This document shows positions 44,650 through 58,475 of a stretch of 64,000 nucleotides of DNA, piece by piece. Within the stretch, counting starts at the first letter, position 1, and each line of letters starts with the position of its first letter. The stretch spans positions 56,273,001 through 56,337,000 of the forward strand of contig CANTUV010000033.1 in assembly GCA_947685225.1 (NCBI GenBank). The letters are read 5' to 3'. The translations under genes and the position numbers were made by a program. Under the pieces are notes generated by a model, which was not told the DNA's origin, made no database searches, and saw only the letters and a list, made by a program, of their open reading frames with translations. Source of the DNA: Garcia nutans. Its lineage: Eukaryota; Streptophyta; Magnoliopsida; Malpighiales; Euphorbiaceae.

Positions 44650-47600
44650 ATTTTATTTATAATCCTCCTCTTCTTCTTCAAATTGGACGACGGGTTCAGG
44701 TTTCATTAGCTCTTACGTAACAAAGCAGGTTTTTTTACTAAAAATTCTCCTTTTTTTACTGTTTGGCTGTCGAGAAACTAGAAAACGACTTAAATACAGT
44801 TGTCACGTGAAACTCTAAGTAATGGAGCTCGATTTCAATATCACATTGTTTATGTTTATCATTAATTATTATATAGGATTTTATTGAAATATGTACAAAT
44901 ATTATGTAAATATTTCTTTTGAAAAGTCAAAAAGAAATAAAACTTTTTGTTTTGTTTTTCTCTTTTTCTCTGCTTGTTCTCGGGAGGAATATCAGAATGT
45001 TGGTCATTGCTGTTTTTTTTTCTTTTTTTTTTAAGTCATAATCCGTTTGGTAACTGAGAAAACTTCAGTTCAATATCAACTCTGGCATTTTTAATATAAT
45101 TTTGCTCACATTTTCTCGGAAACCAAACAGTGAGTAATGGAACTCTGTTTGGTTACTGATTCAACGAAAACTTAGTGCAATATTTTCATAAACATGAATA
45201 AAGTACCTGCATTGATGTTTTTTTATTAGCTCTGTCATTGTCAATTCTAGGTTTGGGTGATTCCTAGGAGCTGCAGTAAATCGGATTCTGTGACATTTTT
45301 GGGACCAATTGAGCCTTATTAATTAAAATTTTCAGACTTTTTACTTGTTTATTGAATAGTGGACAATAATTTTTTTGGCTGCTGAGAAAATATAAGACGT
45401 GCGAGTGAAAGGTGCTTAATTTTTATTCTAGGATCATATTCTTTTTAATCGTTTGGTTTTGGATCGCGAAAACTACAAGTCCTCATTTGTATTTGAAGCT
45501 GTGTAATTAAGTAAATCATGGTTTTGATTATGGAACCAGAAAATTAAGGAACTGTGGAAGCTAATTGAAGTTATTTTACTTTCAAGTGTTAAGTAATGAT
45601 ATTGTTTTGTTGGTATTGGTTTAATCCAAACTCTTTTTTATGACAATGCTTCTCTGAAGATAGTAGCATTGCCTTGTTATCTAGAAGGGTTTAGTGAATG
45701 AGCTTGTGCATTAAGCTTTTTATGTTATTGTTTTTACTTTATTTTTTACATACATGAAAGATATGTACATGAAAGAAAGACTACCAGTAATGATAAGTGT
45801 TGCCGCTGTATCATAAGAGATTATGTGTTCGACCTCTTGCTATTGTAAAGAAAGACTGCATACAAAAACTTAACAAGTTCAATCATTCCTCGAACTCTGC
45901 ATATTATGAAATCGATTGTGCATCAGGCTGTCCCTTTTTATGAAATATATGTAACTAGTCCGTATGTCTTGCAATTCATTTTGATGCTGTATTCTGTGCT
46001 TCAGTTTCTTGTCTTAGCTTAATAGAGCCATTGTGCCTGTGTAGTTATTATTATTTTTCTTTTTCAGAAAAAAGTGAATAAGCGATTGCCTTTCAGCATA
46101 TTTAGAAGATTTTTTGTCAGGAACATATTTAGAAGATTTGATAAAACAATCTTTAGATTCCTTGCTACGCAATCTATAATAAAAGAAATATTTTGAAATT
46201 TGATCAATGCTCTGAAAAAGATTGTTTTTATTTGTTCAACTTGTGAAGTCCTGAAATATCCACAATATTTTTTATTCACATCATTCTTGGTATTACTGCT
46301 GCAATAAATTGAATAAATTGGCAGTTTTCATATTTAATATCAGGTTGTTTTGTGGTTGAAAGTCATAATGAGGCAACAATAACTGCTTTTTCCATTAGAA
46401 GTGTTTCTTTAGATGTTGACAATAGCGGCTTTATTCTTTTAATTTGCCGGCTGTAGGCTTCCAAGTCATGTGGTATCTCCTCCGATGACCAATCATGAAG
46501 GCAGGCACTGTTCGTCATATTACCATATTATCATTTCGCATACTGCATGGAATATTGATCACATTTCTGGGTAGTGTGCTTTACTCTTCTCCTTTCCAAT
46601 TTATATGGTTGAGTTGTGGTGGGAGATTAAAAATAAATAAATTTTAAAATTAAAGCGAAAAATAATCAATAAAAATAAAATATTAATATTTAATATGGTT
46701 TATCTTTTTATTTGAACTACATTTATTAAATAAATTTTAAATAATAGACTTAGAGAGATTTTTTTAAAATTGTTCTAAACATAAAATACTTACTATTAAG
46801 ATAAATTCAAAAGAATAGCAAGTGTTTTTTAAATATTCAGATAAAACTTTACTATTTTTATCATCCATGAAAAATTATCTCACATTAAAACTCCTTTACT
46901 ATTTTTTTCACCAAGAACTGGGGAAAAGGGCTATATCTCCTTCACCGCTTAAACAAAGTGGTGAGACAGCTTGCAATCATGCATTCTCTTTTTCTTTTCT
47001 TTTGAAAGTGGTATACAAGCTGTCTCCCTTCTTTTTTTTTCAATTTGTTGCGGTGGTCTCATCAATAGTCCAATAAAGTTGAATGTTTCACCCAATGGAA
47101 AGTAAAGATTAAAGTCATCACTTTTTCTTTGCATATCTCATTATCTTGACTTCTTTTCCTTATTAAATTTAGATGATTCAGAATCATTTTATTATCCGTG
47201 TTTTCATAATCGGATCGGTCATTAAATTAATTTTTTTATTGATTTACGATCCGATTGGGTTAAAACGGTTGAACTGAATTTTTAATTTTTTTATTTTAAT
47301 ATTTTATTAAGAAAATATATTTTTTAAATGAAAAAAAATAAAATTTTATTTGAAAAAAATAATTTATTTTAAAAAAAATAATTTTTCAACCTGTTTTTGG
47401 TCAAAATCAGCCGGTTTTGACCTGTTCAATTTAAAAACCTGATTTTTAATCTATTTTGAAAAAATATGAAAATCGAACCGGACTGACAGTCGATTTTCGG
47501 TTTAATCGGTCCGACCGGCCGGTCCGGTCCGGTTTTAATAACACTGTTTATTATAGAAATGATATGTATAGAATTTTCAAAGATGATTTTCAGCTTTCTG

Positions 47601-48414
47601 TGTTTTACTTTCTCTGTTTTAGTTATATGTTTAGATATTCACCAAAAGATTGAGAGGGTATCAAATTGCACATGAAATCAAAGTTGCTTTCTAGAGGTTT
47701 TTAGTGAAGGTTGCCTTTTAATGTATAATAGCACGAGCAGCCTACCTGTTACATTTTATTTTAAATGACTGATAAAATAATTTATTAATATATGATATAT
47801 TATAAATATTATTTAAATAAATAAAATAATTTATTTATTTATTTTTATTTTATTTAATAATATAATATAGTTGTAAAAATAATAAAATAATTAAAATATC
47901 CTCAAAATTAATATTAATTTTAATTAAATTTTATAAGTAATTTCAATTTCAATTTTTATTTTTTTAAATTAATAATTAATTTAAATTTTTATTAGTTAAT
48001 AATTAATTTTATTTTTTATAATCAATAATTAATTTTAATTAAAGAAATAAAAAATTAAAATAATAAAATGTATAATAAATTATTTTCTAATAATTTAAAT
48101 TGAGAAAATTATAATAAAATTAATAGATAAAAAATAACAATTAAAGAAATAAAATGTTAATTTTGAAAATTAAAATATCTATGAAGAGTATTTTTAGAAC
48201 AAAAATACTTTAAACCATTCGGTGACTTCAAAAAATAATAAAAAAAAACATGGTTTTAAAACAATTAAAGAACCATAAAAACAAATACCACCAAATAGAA
48301 ATCAAAACAAATACAATAAAATAATACTCTATTATATTAAACCATCAAAAACCATCATCCAAACAAACAAACAAGGTTTAGTTATACGACAGAGGCTGTT
48401 CCTCATGTTAAACA
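44650..48414 (+). other. upstream region of the SUVR gene, possible leader exons
   Basis: There is no protein-coding frame. Possible untranslated exons are about 44650-44707 (ending GGTTCAG|GTTTCA) and about 46457-46566 (between CTGTAG and GGGTAGTG), with a further acceptor (CGACAG) at about 48391 shortly before the ATG. The words ctgtttggttactga and tttggtaactgagaaaa near 45050-45160 are of a kind common in plant leader introns. A hAT MITE lies at 47196-47546, and 47760-48060 is extremely A/T-rich. Confidence 0.35.
47188..47554. mobile_element. hAT-type MITE with perfect 8-bp target duplication
   Basis: The element proper is 47196-47546 (351 bp). tttattat flanks it at 47188-47195 and 47547-47554. 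It starts ccgtgttttcataatcgg, and the inverted far end starts cagtgttattaaaaccgg. The ends are rich in CCGGTCCGG-like words, and the middle is A/T-rich. There is no coding capacity. Confidence 0.82.
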
Positions 48415-51400
48415 ATGAAGGAGAGAGTTCACAATGCACTCAAGGCAACAAGAGCTCTAGATATTCCTGATGTGGAGATGATGCCAGTACTGAATCATCT
48501 CTTGAAGGTGTTTCATCAGAACTGGGAACCTATAGAAGCAGACGAGTATGGGGCACTTATTGATGCATATTTTGAGTTTAAGGAAAATAAGGTACTTTGG
48601 CCAATCTTTGCTGCAAGTCTATAATCTAGTCTTTTTACATAATTTAACATCCAATATCTTTCTTTCAGTTCTTTCCAGCCTGGGAGGGTAGAATTTAATC
48701 CCCAGGAATAAAAGGAAAACTTTTTTCTTTTCACTTTAATGAAGTCTTTTTTCTTTTGAATAGGCAATTGAAGATGAGAAAAAAAGTCTCGTGAAGAATG
48801 ATGCATCTGAAAGACCTTGTAAGAGACTGCATCTTGAAGAGAACGAAGATCAGGTTTCTCATACAGCAGGAAACCCGAGTCAAATCATGGCTGTGAGGAA
48901 AGAGCTTGGAACATCAATAACTGGTCTTAAAAGGAAATCTCAACCATGCTCTGAATCTGGAAGGGATAGGAGAACTAAATCTGGTCCTTTATTTTCGCAT
49001 GCACAGGTAAATATGAAGAAGATTGGTAATTCTGGAAATGATAGAATAGAGCAAATTGCAGCTAATAAATTTAGAGAGAAAACAAAAATAAAGACAACAC
49101 AGAATTTACATGGAAAACCCCTTAAATAATATAGGGTAAAAACCACGGACAAGAATAGAAGAATCTCACTATGAAAAAATTAGAAATTACAAATACACTC
49201 AAATTATCAAGGAGAAACAATGAAAATTCTCTCTTGATATAAGAACTACTAAAACTCTCTAATTTTTTTTCTCTAGCTTTGTGATTTTTGGGATGGGAAA
49301 CAATGAATGAGCAAGGCTCCTTATATAGGCAAATGAATGGGAAAATTCACCAAACTCATTCACCAAATTGCCAACCAATTTTGAATATCTTTATTGTACA
49401 AATTTAATTAAGATAAATCAAAGTCCAATTTGTACAATCTTGATTAATTTAACTTGGTACAATTTTGAATAATTCAACTTGATACAATGTTGAATAATTC
49501 AACTTGATGATTTTTAATATTCAACAATCTCCCACTTGAAGATTTGATTGAAACAATCATATCTTCACATCATTCTTTCTTCCTAGCCATTTCCATGTTG
49601 CTTACGTCTCTATCAGGCCACAAGAGGATCGACACCAAATAAACTTATCAGTATTTATTACCTTTGTCATAAAATCTGCTAGATTATCTGTTGTATGGAT
49701 CTTTTGCATATCTACGGTTCCTTCTTCCACTTTTTCACGAATGAAGTGATATTGAACCCGAATATGCTTTGTTCTTGAATGAAAAGTTGGATTCCTTGCA
49801 AGATGCAAGGCACTCTGACTGTCACAAAATAAAGAAACACTCTTTTGTTTATGCCCGAGTTCCTCCAACATCATTTTCAACCAAATTGCTTCTTTACCAG
49901 CTTGTGTAGTCGCTACATATTCTGCTTCAGTAGTTGACGTAGCCACAACTGATTGCAGTTTTGAAACCCAACTTACAGCTCCGCCAGCGAGCGTAAACAC
50001 ATACCCGGTAGTAGATTTGCTTTTATCCAAATCTCCTGCATAGTCAGAATCGACAAATCCACTGATAATAAAATCTGATCCTTTGTAACATAATGCAACA
50101 TTAAAGGTTCCTTTGATGTATCTTAGGATCCTTTTTACAGCATTCCAATGCTCTCTGCCAGGATTCGCCATGTATCGACTAACCACTCCCACTACTTGTG
50201 CAATGTCTGGTCTTGTACATATCATGGCAAACATTAAACTTCCCACTGCTGATGCATACGGTACTCGAGACATCTCCCTCCTCTCTTCTTCACTGCTAGG
50301 ACTCATACTAGAGGATAATTTGAAATTAATAGGAAGTGGGGTAGAAATTGGCTTACAATCTTGCATGTTGAAACGTGACAAGATCTTTATCAAATAATTC
50401 TTTTGAGAAAGCCAAATATTCCTATTATTTCTGTCTCGGTGAATTTGCATCCCTAGAATCTTGTTTGCTGGTCTCAAGTTCTTCATTTCGAATTCCCTAG
50501 CCAATTGTGCCTTGAGTTCTTCAATTTGATCATTGTTGGGGCCTGATACCAACATGTCATCTACATACAACAACAAGATAACAAAATCTTTTTCATCAAA
50601 CCTCTTGAAATACGCACAAGGGTCTGAATTAAGTCTGTTGTATCCAAGACTTAGGATGAAGGAATCAAATCTCTTGTACCAACACCTCGGCGCCTGCTTT
50701 AATCCGTACAGAGATTTGTTCAACCTACAAACCAAGTTCTCTTTTTTTTTTCTCTTCAAATCCTTCTGGCTGGAGCATATAAATTTCTTCTTCAAGGTCT
50801 CCATAAAGAAAAGCAGTTTTTACGTCTAACTGCTCAAGTTGCAAGTCGAAAGTAGCACACATTGCAAGAACCACTCGGACTGCAGGAGAAAATATTTCAT
50901 TAAAATCAATTCCTTCTTTCTGAGCATATCCCTTCACCACCAGCCTCGCACGATACTGCTCCACTTGATTGTCACCATTTCGTTTAATTTTGTAGACCCA
51001 TTTATTACCAATTGGCTTTCTTCCTTGTGGTAGTGTTACAAGATCCCAAGTATTATTCTTATGAAGAGCTTTAATTTCTTCTTGCATTGCTGCCATCCAC
51101 TGAGATGCATCTGAGCTATTCATTGCCTCCTGGAGAGTTGATGGTTCTCCATCCTCAGTTAAAAGACAATATGCAACATTGCTCTCCATAACATAATCTG
51201 TATGCCAATTTGGTCGTCTTTTTGTACGATCTGATTAACGAGTCACTGGAGCATCAATATTTTCTACTAGTTGTTCCTCATGCTCTGTTGTTGCTTCAGA
51301 ATAATTCTTTTGTTCAAACTCCTTTTCCACCTACATCGTTATAGCCTCTGAGTTTTCTTTTAAAATGTTGCTATCTTCCTCTATCCTTTGCAGTTTATCT

Positions 51401-54400
51401 TCTAAAAAGATAACATCCCTGCTGATGATAACCTTGTGGGCAGTGGGATCCCACAAGCGATACCCTTTTACTCCATCAGCATACCCCAAGAATAAATATT
51501 TTCTAGATTTCGGATCTAGCTTTGTAATTTCTTGGGCATTATACATCACGTACACTATACTTCCAAATATATGAAGGTTTGAATAATCAGCTAGCTTTCC
51601 AGTCCACACTTCCATCGGTGTTTTGAACTCAATTGCTGTTGATGGAGTTCGATTCACCAGATAACAGGCGGTATTGATTGCTTCTGCCCAGAATGTTTTG
51701 TCTAAACCAGCAGCTCCCAACATTGCCCTCGTTCTTTCTAACAAGGTTCTATTCATCCGCTCTGCCACTCCATTCTGCTGAGGAGTGTATGTCACAGTGA
51801 ACTGTCGTTTGATACCTTCCTTTTTGGAAAATTTGTCAAAGTCATTGCTTGTATATTCTCCTCCATTATCTGTTCTTAAACACTTGATTTTCTTTCCCGA
51901 ATCAAGTTCTACACGTGCTTTGAAAGTTTTGAAAATTAAGAACACATCAGCGTTCCTCTTGATAGTATACACCCAACATTTCCTGGAATAATCATCAATA
52001 AATGAGACACAATATTTTGCTCCTCCTAGGGATGGAACCGGTGCTTGCCATACATCAGAATGAACCAATTCTAGAATAGCCTTACTTCTAGAATTTGATG
52101 TGTTGAATTTAAGATGATGCTGCTTACTGGTAATACAATGCTCACACAAAGGCAATTGCACCTTTGTAAGACCTGGTAGTAACTTCTGCTCAACAAGAAT
52201 TTTCATTCCTTGTTCTGACATGTGGCCAAGTTTCTGATGCCATAACATTTCAGAATTTGAACCAGTGGAAGCAATAGATGCTTCTGCTTCTTGCATAGTC
52301 TCTCCACTTAGCAAGTATAAATTTGCAGCTATCTTTTCCGCTTTCATCACCACACGTGCTCCATGGAATATTTGTAATCTTCCTTTTATACTTTCAATCT
52401 TGCTGGCTTGATCATCCAATATTCCATAAGACAATAAATTTTTTTTCAAGCCCTTTACATACCGTACTCCTTGAAAAGTATGAACTATACCATCATACAT
52501 TTTCAATTTGATGGATCCAATGCCAACGATCTCCAGGGCTTCATCATTACAGCTATACACAGATCCTTGTGAGACAGGTTCATATTGATGGAACCATTCT
52601 CTTCTAAAGGTCATGTGATATGTAGCTCCTGAGTCAATTAGCCATACATCTGCAAACCTTTTTCTGCCTTCAAAAGTCGTTGCTGCGTCACAATTCAGAA
52701 CATAGCCACCATCTGAAGTACTCGCAATATTTCCTTGAGGATTAGAATTTTTGGTCAAATTCCAACAATCTTTCTTCAAGTGACCTTTCTTGCCACAGTT
52801 GTAGCATTTGACATTCTTCTTACTTTTTGACTTTGATCTACCTTGATTTTGGCTCCCACTTGAGCCACGTTCTGTTGATTTTCCTTTCGTCACCAATAGA
52901 GTTTCTACTGGCTGTGTACTTGCAAGTCTGTCTTCTTTGTTTTTGCGCCGATTTCTTCTTCCAAAATAGCAGCTGCAACATCATCGAAGGCTAAATAATC
53001 CGTGAGGATATTATTTGTCATATTGATGATGACTTGATCATACGAATCAAGTAGACTTTGAAGTAGAATTTCAGCACGCTCTTGTGTGTCTACTTTATAA
53101 CCCAACGTTGTAAGTTGAGAAAATAAAGTATTCACAGTGTTAAGGTGCTCCGTCACTGAAGTAGATTCTGACATCCGAAGAGTATAAAGTTTCCTCTTAA
53201 GGAAAATTTTATTATGCATAGATTTGGCCTCATAAAATTTGGTGAGATGGTCCCAAATCTCCTTTGCTGTCTTCTTCTCCTCTATGCCTGACAAAACTTC
53301 ATTTGCTAGTGCTAAATGAAAATTTGAAATATCATTCCCGCCCATCTCATTCCATTTGTTGTCATCTGTGAAATCTGTTGGCCTTTCGCTGATAGCCATT
53401 AAACAATTATCTTTTCTCAAGATAGCTTTTATCTTCATCTTCCACAGTGAAAAATTACTGCCGTTGAATTTTTCAATCTCAAATTTTGCCGCCATGGCTT
53501 TTATTACAAATTCACACTATTTCACTTCTGGATGTGAATAGTATCAAAAATACCTTCAATGAGTATGTAATAACCTAACTTATTATTTCTGCAGTGGAGT
53601 ATCCAATTTTATTGGCAACCACAATGCGTACTCTAAGTAGATATATATACACACTCAGATCAGGCTCTAATACCACTTGTTAATTCTGGAAAGGATAGAA
53701 TAGAACAAATTGCAGCTAATAAATTTAGAGAGAACAGAAAAATAAAGACAACATAGAATTTACGTGGAAAACCCCTTAAATGATTTAGGGTAAAAACCAC
53801 GGGTAAGGATAGAAGAATCTCACTATGGAAAAATTAGGAATTACAAATACACTCAAATTATCAAGGAAAAACAATAGAAATTCTCTCTTGATATAAGAAC
53901 TACTAAAACTCTCTAATTTTTCTCTCTAGCTTTGTGATTTTTGGGATGAAAAATAATGAATGAGCAAGGCTCCTTATATAGGCAAATAAATGGAAAAATT
54001 CACTCAACCCAATCACCAAATTGCCAACCAATTTTGAATATCTTTATTATATAAATTTGACTAAGATAAATCAAAGTCCAATTTGTACAATCTTAATTAA
54101 TTCAACTTGGTACAATTTTAAATAATTCAACTTAGTACAATATTGAATAATTCAACTTGATGATTTTTAATATTCAGTATTCTATTCCGCTTGAAATGAT
54201 ATCTACAGACAAATTCTAAACAACAGATTTTTTTTATTGTGGCTCATCTTGTCTCCAGGGAAAAAGTCCTCCAAGTAATCATCATGGCAGAGATCATATT
54301 ATGCCGAGAAAAGCACAAGTCATTAATAACTCTGCAGATTTTGCTAAACCCTCTATGTTGCTCCATAAAGGTACTGGTTTCTCTGAACTTTTGATAATAT

Positions 54401-57400
54401 ACTTGAAATAGCCACCTATCTCTGTGTGTTTGCTAGATCATAGCGTGGATGTTCTGGTATCAAACCAAAAAATATTTTATTATTTATGTTTCATCTGTTA
54501 AGATTTACAAGTGTAGAAAAATTGCAAAATTATTGGACTGGAGTCAAAGTACTTTTGAGTAGTGTTGTCAAGAATTGCAAAACAACGAGTTATTTACGCA
54601 TATGATCAGTTAATTTAAGGAGCGGAGTCAAATACTTATGTTACATCTGCTGTTTTTTCTTGGTTGCTTGTGCTCTCTTTGGTTTAATACCAAGTGAACT
54701 GAGCCATCTGTTATCTTCAAGGGACAAAATGTGTATACACGAGTTCTTTGTTTTGGAAGAGAGCTGCTGACACCATGTCATATCACCCCAAAATTACTCA
54801 TAAGGCCAGTTTCACTCAAATTGTCCATTTCAGCAGTGACTCACTGTAAGATTTGAATCACCTATTGTGTAATGTCCATTATTTGATTGCTACCCTCTAA
54901 ATTCATTAAGTATTTTGGATGATGAATAACTTAAAACCCTGCTTGTTAGATTGTTAAAAAATTGAACATGCTTGTCAGACTTAATATATTTGAAGATTTT
55001 ATTCCTTTAGAATTTTATCTGATGTGTCTGCAAAATGGACTTGATAAGTTCCTTTGTTTAGGTTGTGCAGGTACATTGGAGGGTGCTTCAGCTGGTAAGA
55101 AAGCTGTAACTTATATGGCATCTCAGTGTGATGCTTCGGGTTCAGGATCCAATAACAGTATGCGATGTAATAGCAACTTTGCTATTGCTTCATCAACTCT
55201 GGAACAAGTGAAAATATTTCTGAATTGCGATTTTGCGGTTGGAAGACCAAATTTTCAAATTCCAGATTTTGATGCAGTTCTGAAAAATTTAGAGGACAGA
55301 TATGCAAGGATAGACAAACTTGTCTCACCTCAATTTTCTGTTACAGTATTATTGAAAGATCTGTGTGAATTGTATTTGAAACTGGGAACCATTTCCTCTA
55401 ACAAGTCTTCCATAAATAAGTCTTTGGTAGTTAGGAAAGTTGGGAATTCCCTTCATAGTCCTGGGTCAAAGAGAAGGGATTTCAGAATTAGTAATTCCGG
55501 TACAGTTTCGGAAGCAAAGGCTCCAAAACCCTGCAGGTTTTCAAATTCTCGTAATTTGGTAAATGCACAGCAGGGAACAACTGCTTTTGATAGAAAGAAG
55601 TCCTTGCAAAAACTAAATGACATAACAAAAGGTGCAGAAAATGTCAAAATTTCATTGATATATGAAGTAGGCAATGAAGGTCTCCCAAAGTTTACTTACA
55701 TGCCACAGAATACAATTTATCAAAATGCTTATATGCAAATATCACTTGCTCGGATTGCGGATGAGGATTGCTGTTCAAGTTGTTCGGGAAATTGTCTGTC
55801 ATGTCAAATACCATGTGCATGTGCTCGTGAAACTGGGGGAGAGTTTGCTTACACTCCTCAAGGCCTGCTGAAACCAGAGTTTTTAAGGGCTTGTGTTTCT
55901 ATGAAGCGAGACCCTCCGATCCACCATTTCGTTTTTTGCCAAGATTGTCCATTGGAGAGATCCAAGAATGAGTATATGCCTGATAGTTGCAAGGGTCACT
56001 TGGTTAGAAAGTTTATTAAAGAATGTTGGAGGAAATGTGGATGTGACATGAATTGTGGAAATCGAGTGGTACAACGGGGTATTACCTGCAGCTTGCAGGT
56101 ATTATGCATTTAAAATTTTTAACCATGGTTCTGATAACATCTTTTTTTTTTCTTCCATTATATATAGTTACCTATTTGGCGTCGGAATTTCTGTAAGCAA
56201 CTTCAAGGAAGAATAACTTTAAAATAATTACACAGAATTGTGGTCTATTTAAAACCTATGTTAATAATTTTTGAAAGTGACTAGCACTTCAAAAGAATTC
56301 CCCACACCTCTCCCCTCGCCAGAGAAAAAAAAAGGAAGAAAGAAACAGGCAAAAGAGGTGGGGAGGTGGATTGATATGAAATCTTCATTATTGACAAGAT
56401 AGTTTCTTCGTCCTGTGGATATAAATAGTTTTATGGGTGTACCTGCCTTTCTGCTTATTTGTTTATGAATATCATATACTGTGCCAAGCAGAACATCTGA
56501 AAGATGGTATTATACCTTATATGCTGACCAGTGAATTCTACATTTGTGCTGTTACATAGCTGTTATTTGGTTGCCTTCTTTGTTCTCACTTATCTTTGAG
56601 TTGCGAATTTCTTGGCACTTCTGTAGAGTGTGCACGATCTGATATTTTGTCCTTCAATAAACACTTGCATCCTGCCTTCATGTTATTGGCCAGTCTGCTT
56701 TCATTTTCTATTGATACATTTTTGTGTTTCTAGACGCAAAGTTTTTGTTAGAAGGTTGTTTTTGTTGGCAAGTCTTTGATTACTCTAGATAATGTGCTTT
56801 ACTGTAGGTATTTATGACTCCTGAAGGCAAGGGTTGGGGTGTCAGAACACTTAATGATTTGCCTAAAGGAACTTTTGTTTGTGAGTATATTGGGGAAATC
56901 TTGACCAACATGGAATTATATGAGCGGAATATGCAAAGTAGTGGTGGTGACAGACATACATATCCAGTTACACTTGATGCAGACTGGGGCTCAGAAAGAA
57001 TACTGAGGGATGAAGAAGCACTTTGTTTGGACGCAACTTTCAGGGGAAATGTTGCAAGGTTTATTAATCATAGGTAACATTTTCAACTTCCATAATATAT
57101 TAGTTTTCCTGTTAAGTTTTCATGTTACCTGGCGGTGTTTTTCTTTTCTTTTCATTTTCTGTCTGTATATCTGCAATTTGATTATTCTCTACCATTAGCA
57201 GTGATTGATTCATCTTTTACAGATGTGTTGATGCTAACTTGATTGATATTCCTGTTGAAGTGGAGACTCCTGATCGGCACTATTACCACGTAAGTGTATT
57301 TCTTGCTTCTGTTGCACCATTACCACGTAAGTGTATTATCTGCACTATTACCACGTAAGTTACATAGCAACTGTCTTGAAGTATATATAAGAACTTGCTT

Positions 57401-58475
57401 GTAATCTTTAAATGCAGCTTGCCTTTTTCACCAGAAGAGAAGTGCGTGCGTCGGAAGAATTGACTTGGGTAAGGGGGATTTAGTACCATTTGATTATATC
57501 TTATTATTGTAGAACACAAGGTATTGCATTAAAATTTGTATTTATACCCTTTCATTTTTTTTAAAGTTAGCTCTGCAGTATCATCAAAAAGGAAAAAATG
57601 AATAATAAAAAAGGTCGGGTCTCTAGTGCACCAAGAAGTGCTCTAAGCAAACTTATGTTAGGAAAGGCATCAACTTGAAAAATGGTTAAGGAGTCAAATA
57701 GAAGAATAAAATCTAAGAGATATGGTCATCTTCTCCCATCATTTAACGAGTCCATTTTAGGCAACAAATAGGCTGGCCTTAATTATTGTCTTTCCAGATT
57801 AGTGAGACATTTTCCAGCCTGTGTTTGCAGTATATCTAAACTTGAAAAAATGGTTCAAAAAGACCATCTTCATATTGTATATAGTGGGATAATATGAAGA
57901 GTGGAAACAATAGAACAAGGTTAATGATCGAGTTCACATTGAGGTCTTTCTTTTTTTCAGTAGACAATGTCAAAAAGTAGTGATATTTGCTCCGGTTAAA
58001 CTTTTGTAGCTTTCCTTGCAAAATTTATCAACTACAGATTCCATCCAGGTTTTGATATCTGAAAAAGCACTCAAAATCCACATGTCCACGTTGCTGTATA
58101 CACTGTGTTAATCATACGTACCAGCCTTTACAATTTGAACAGATATCTGATGAAGGCTCCTTTTATCATTTTTCTTTTATTTCCATTTTCTGAGCAAGGT
58201 TAAATCTGTTTTCTTTATCCATAAATGTTGTCTGGCTAGGCATGTTGTCTATTGAGCCATCAGCCACAGAGTAGAAGCTAAAGTATGATAAATCATTTTG
58301 AAAAGTGTTGAAGATACTGCTTAGACAATTTCCATAAAATGGTTTGCAGGATTATGGGATCGACTTTGATGATCAAGATCATCCAATAAAGGCATTTCAA
58401 TGTTGTTGTGGAAGTGCTTCTTGCCGAGATGTGAAAGAAAAAAGGTTAGAATTTAGTTGGATTATTATGGAGTGA
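48415..58475 (+). CDS. SUVR-type histone H3K9 methyltransferase (WIYLD-SET)
   Basis: Exons: 48415-48591, 48764-49006, 54259-54370, 55071-56098, 56808-57073, 57223-57289, 57418-57468, 58350-58475; all inner borders are GT-AG and in phase, giving 689 aa, near SUVR1/SUVR2 size. Residues 1-59 are a WIYLD domain (ubiquitin-binding in relatives). Residues 60-400 are a basic linker. A Cys-rich pre-SET region starts near 407 (DEDCCSSCSGNCLSC). SET runs from about 521 (GKGWGVRTLNDLPKGTFVCE) through FINHRCVDANL, a normal SUVR variant of the NHSC motif, to LTWDYGIDFDD. Post-SET is CCCGSASC. Intact relatives act in the nucleus on histone H3 lysine 9 and in RNA-directed silencing. A Copia element fills the third-exon upstream intron. 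The C-terminus is uncertain: a donor at 58445 (AAAG|GTTAGA) could lead to exons beyond the window. Confidence 0.9.
49602..52896 (-). pseudogene. Copia zinc knuckle and pol (antisense element), broken
   Basis: It begins with the CCHC knuckle CYNCGKKGHLKKDC. Protease shows WLIDSGATYHM. The integrase zinc region is LWHQKLGHMSEQG...CEHC, and the core shows LVHSDVWQAPV, CLRTDNGGEY and TPQQNGVAERMNRTLLERTR. RT shows LDVKTAFLYGDLEEEIYM and LLYVDDMLVSGPN. RNase H shows VDSDYAGDLDKSKSTTGYVF, STTEAEYVA and CDSQSALHLARNP. Breaks include stops near 51333 and 51235, a short deletion near 50885 in RT (few residues missing), and a frame change in an A run near 50740. The order matches SIRE/Tork-like Copia elements. 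It is not functional. Confidence 0.92.
52905..53495 (-). pseudogene. Copia gag (antisense element)
   Basis: The frame starts MAAKFEIEKFNGSNFSLWKM at the first ATG after the primer site. It has the UBN2-type gag blocks EIWDHLTKFYEAKSMHNKIF, LRMSESTSVTEHLNTVNTLF and LLQSLLDSYDQVIINMTNNI. It ends early because a one-base frame change in a run of A's (near 52940) separates it from the zinc-knuckle part, which lies in the next frame. Confidence 0.9.

Larger units (their letters stand above)
49024..54176 (-). mobile_element. Ty1/copia element antisense in a SUVR intron
   Basis: LTRs are 49024-49523 and 53678-54176, about 500 bp each, reading TG...CA on the plus strand. On the minus strand the primer site tggtattagagcc (53675-53663) follows the right-hand LTR after two bases, and the purine tract aagtgggagattgt precedes the left-hand one. 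LTRs differ by several percent by eye. The five bases outside do not match (aagat and gtatt), so the target duplication has been lost or altered. It lies 17 bases inside the donor of SUVR exon 2, in opposite orientation to the gene. Confidence 0.93.

Noticed and set aside
48516..49152. Minus-strand frames of 70-96 codons over the SUVR exons
   Set aside because: Shadows of the exons on the opposite strand.
49019..54181. A target-site duplication for the antisense Copia element
   Set aside because: The five bases outside the LTRs are aagat and gtatt, which do not match; I report the element without it.
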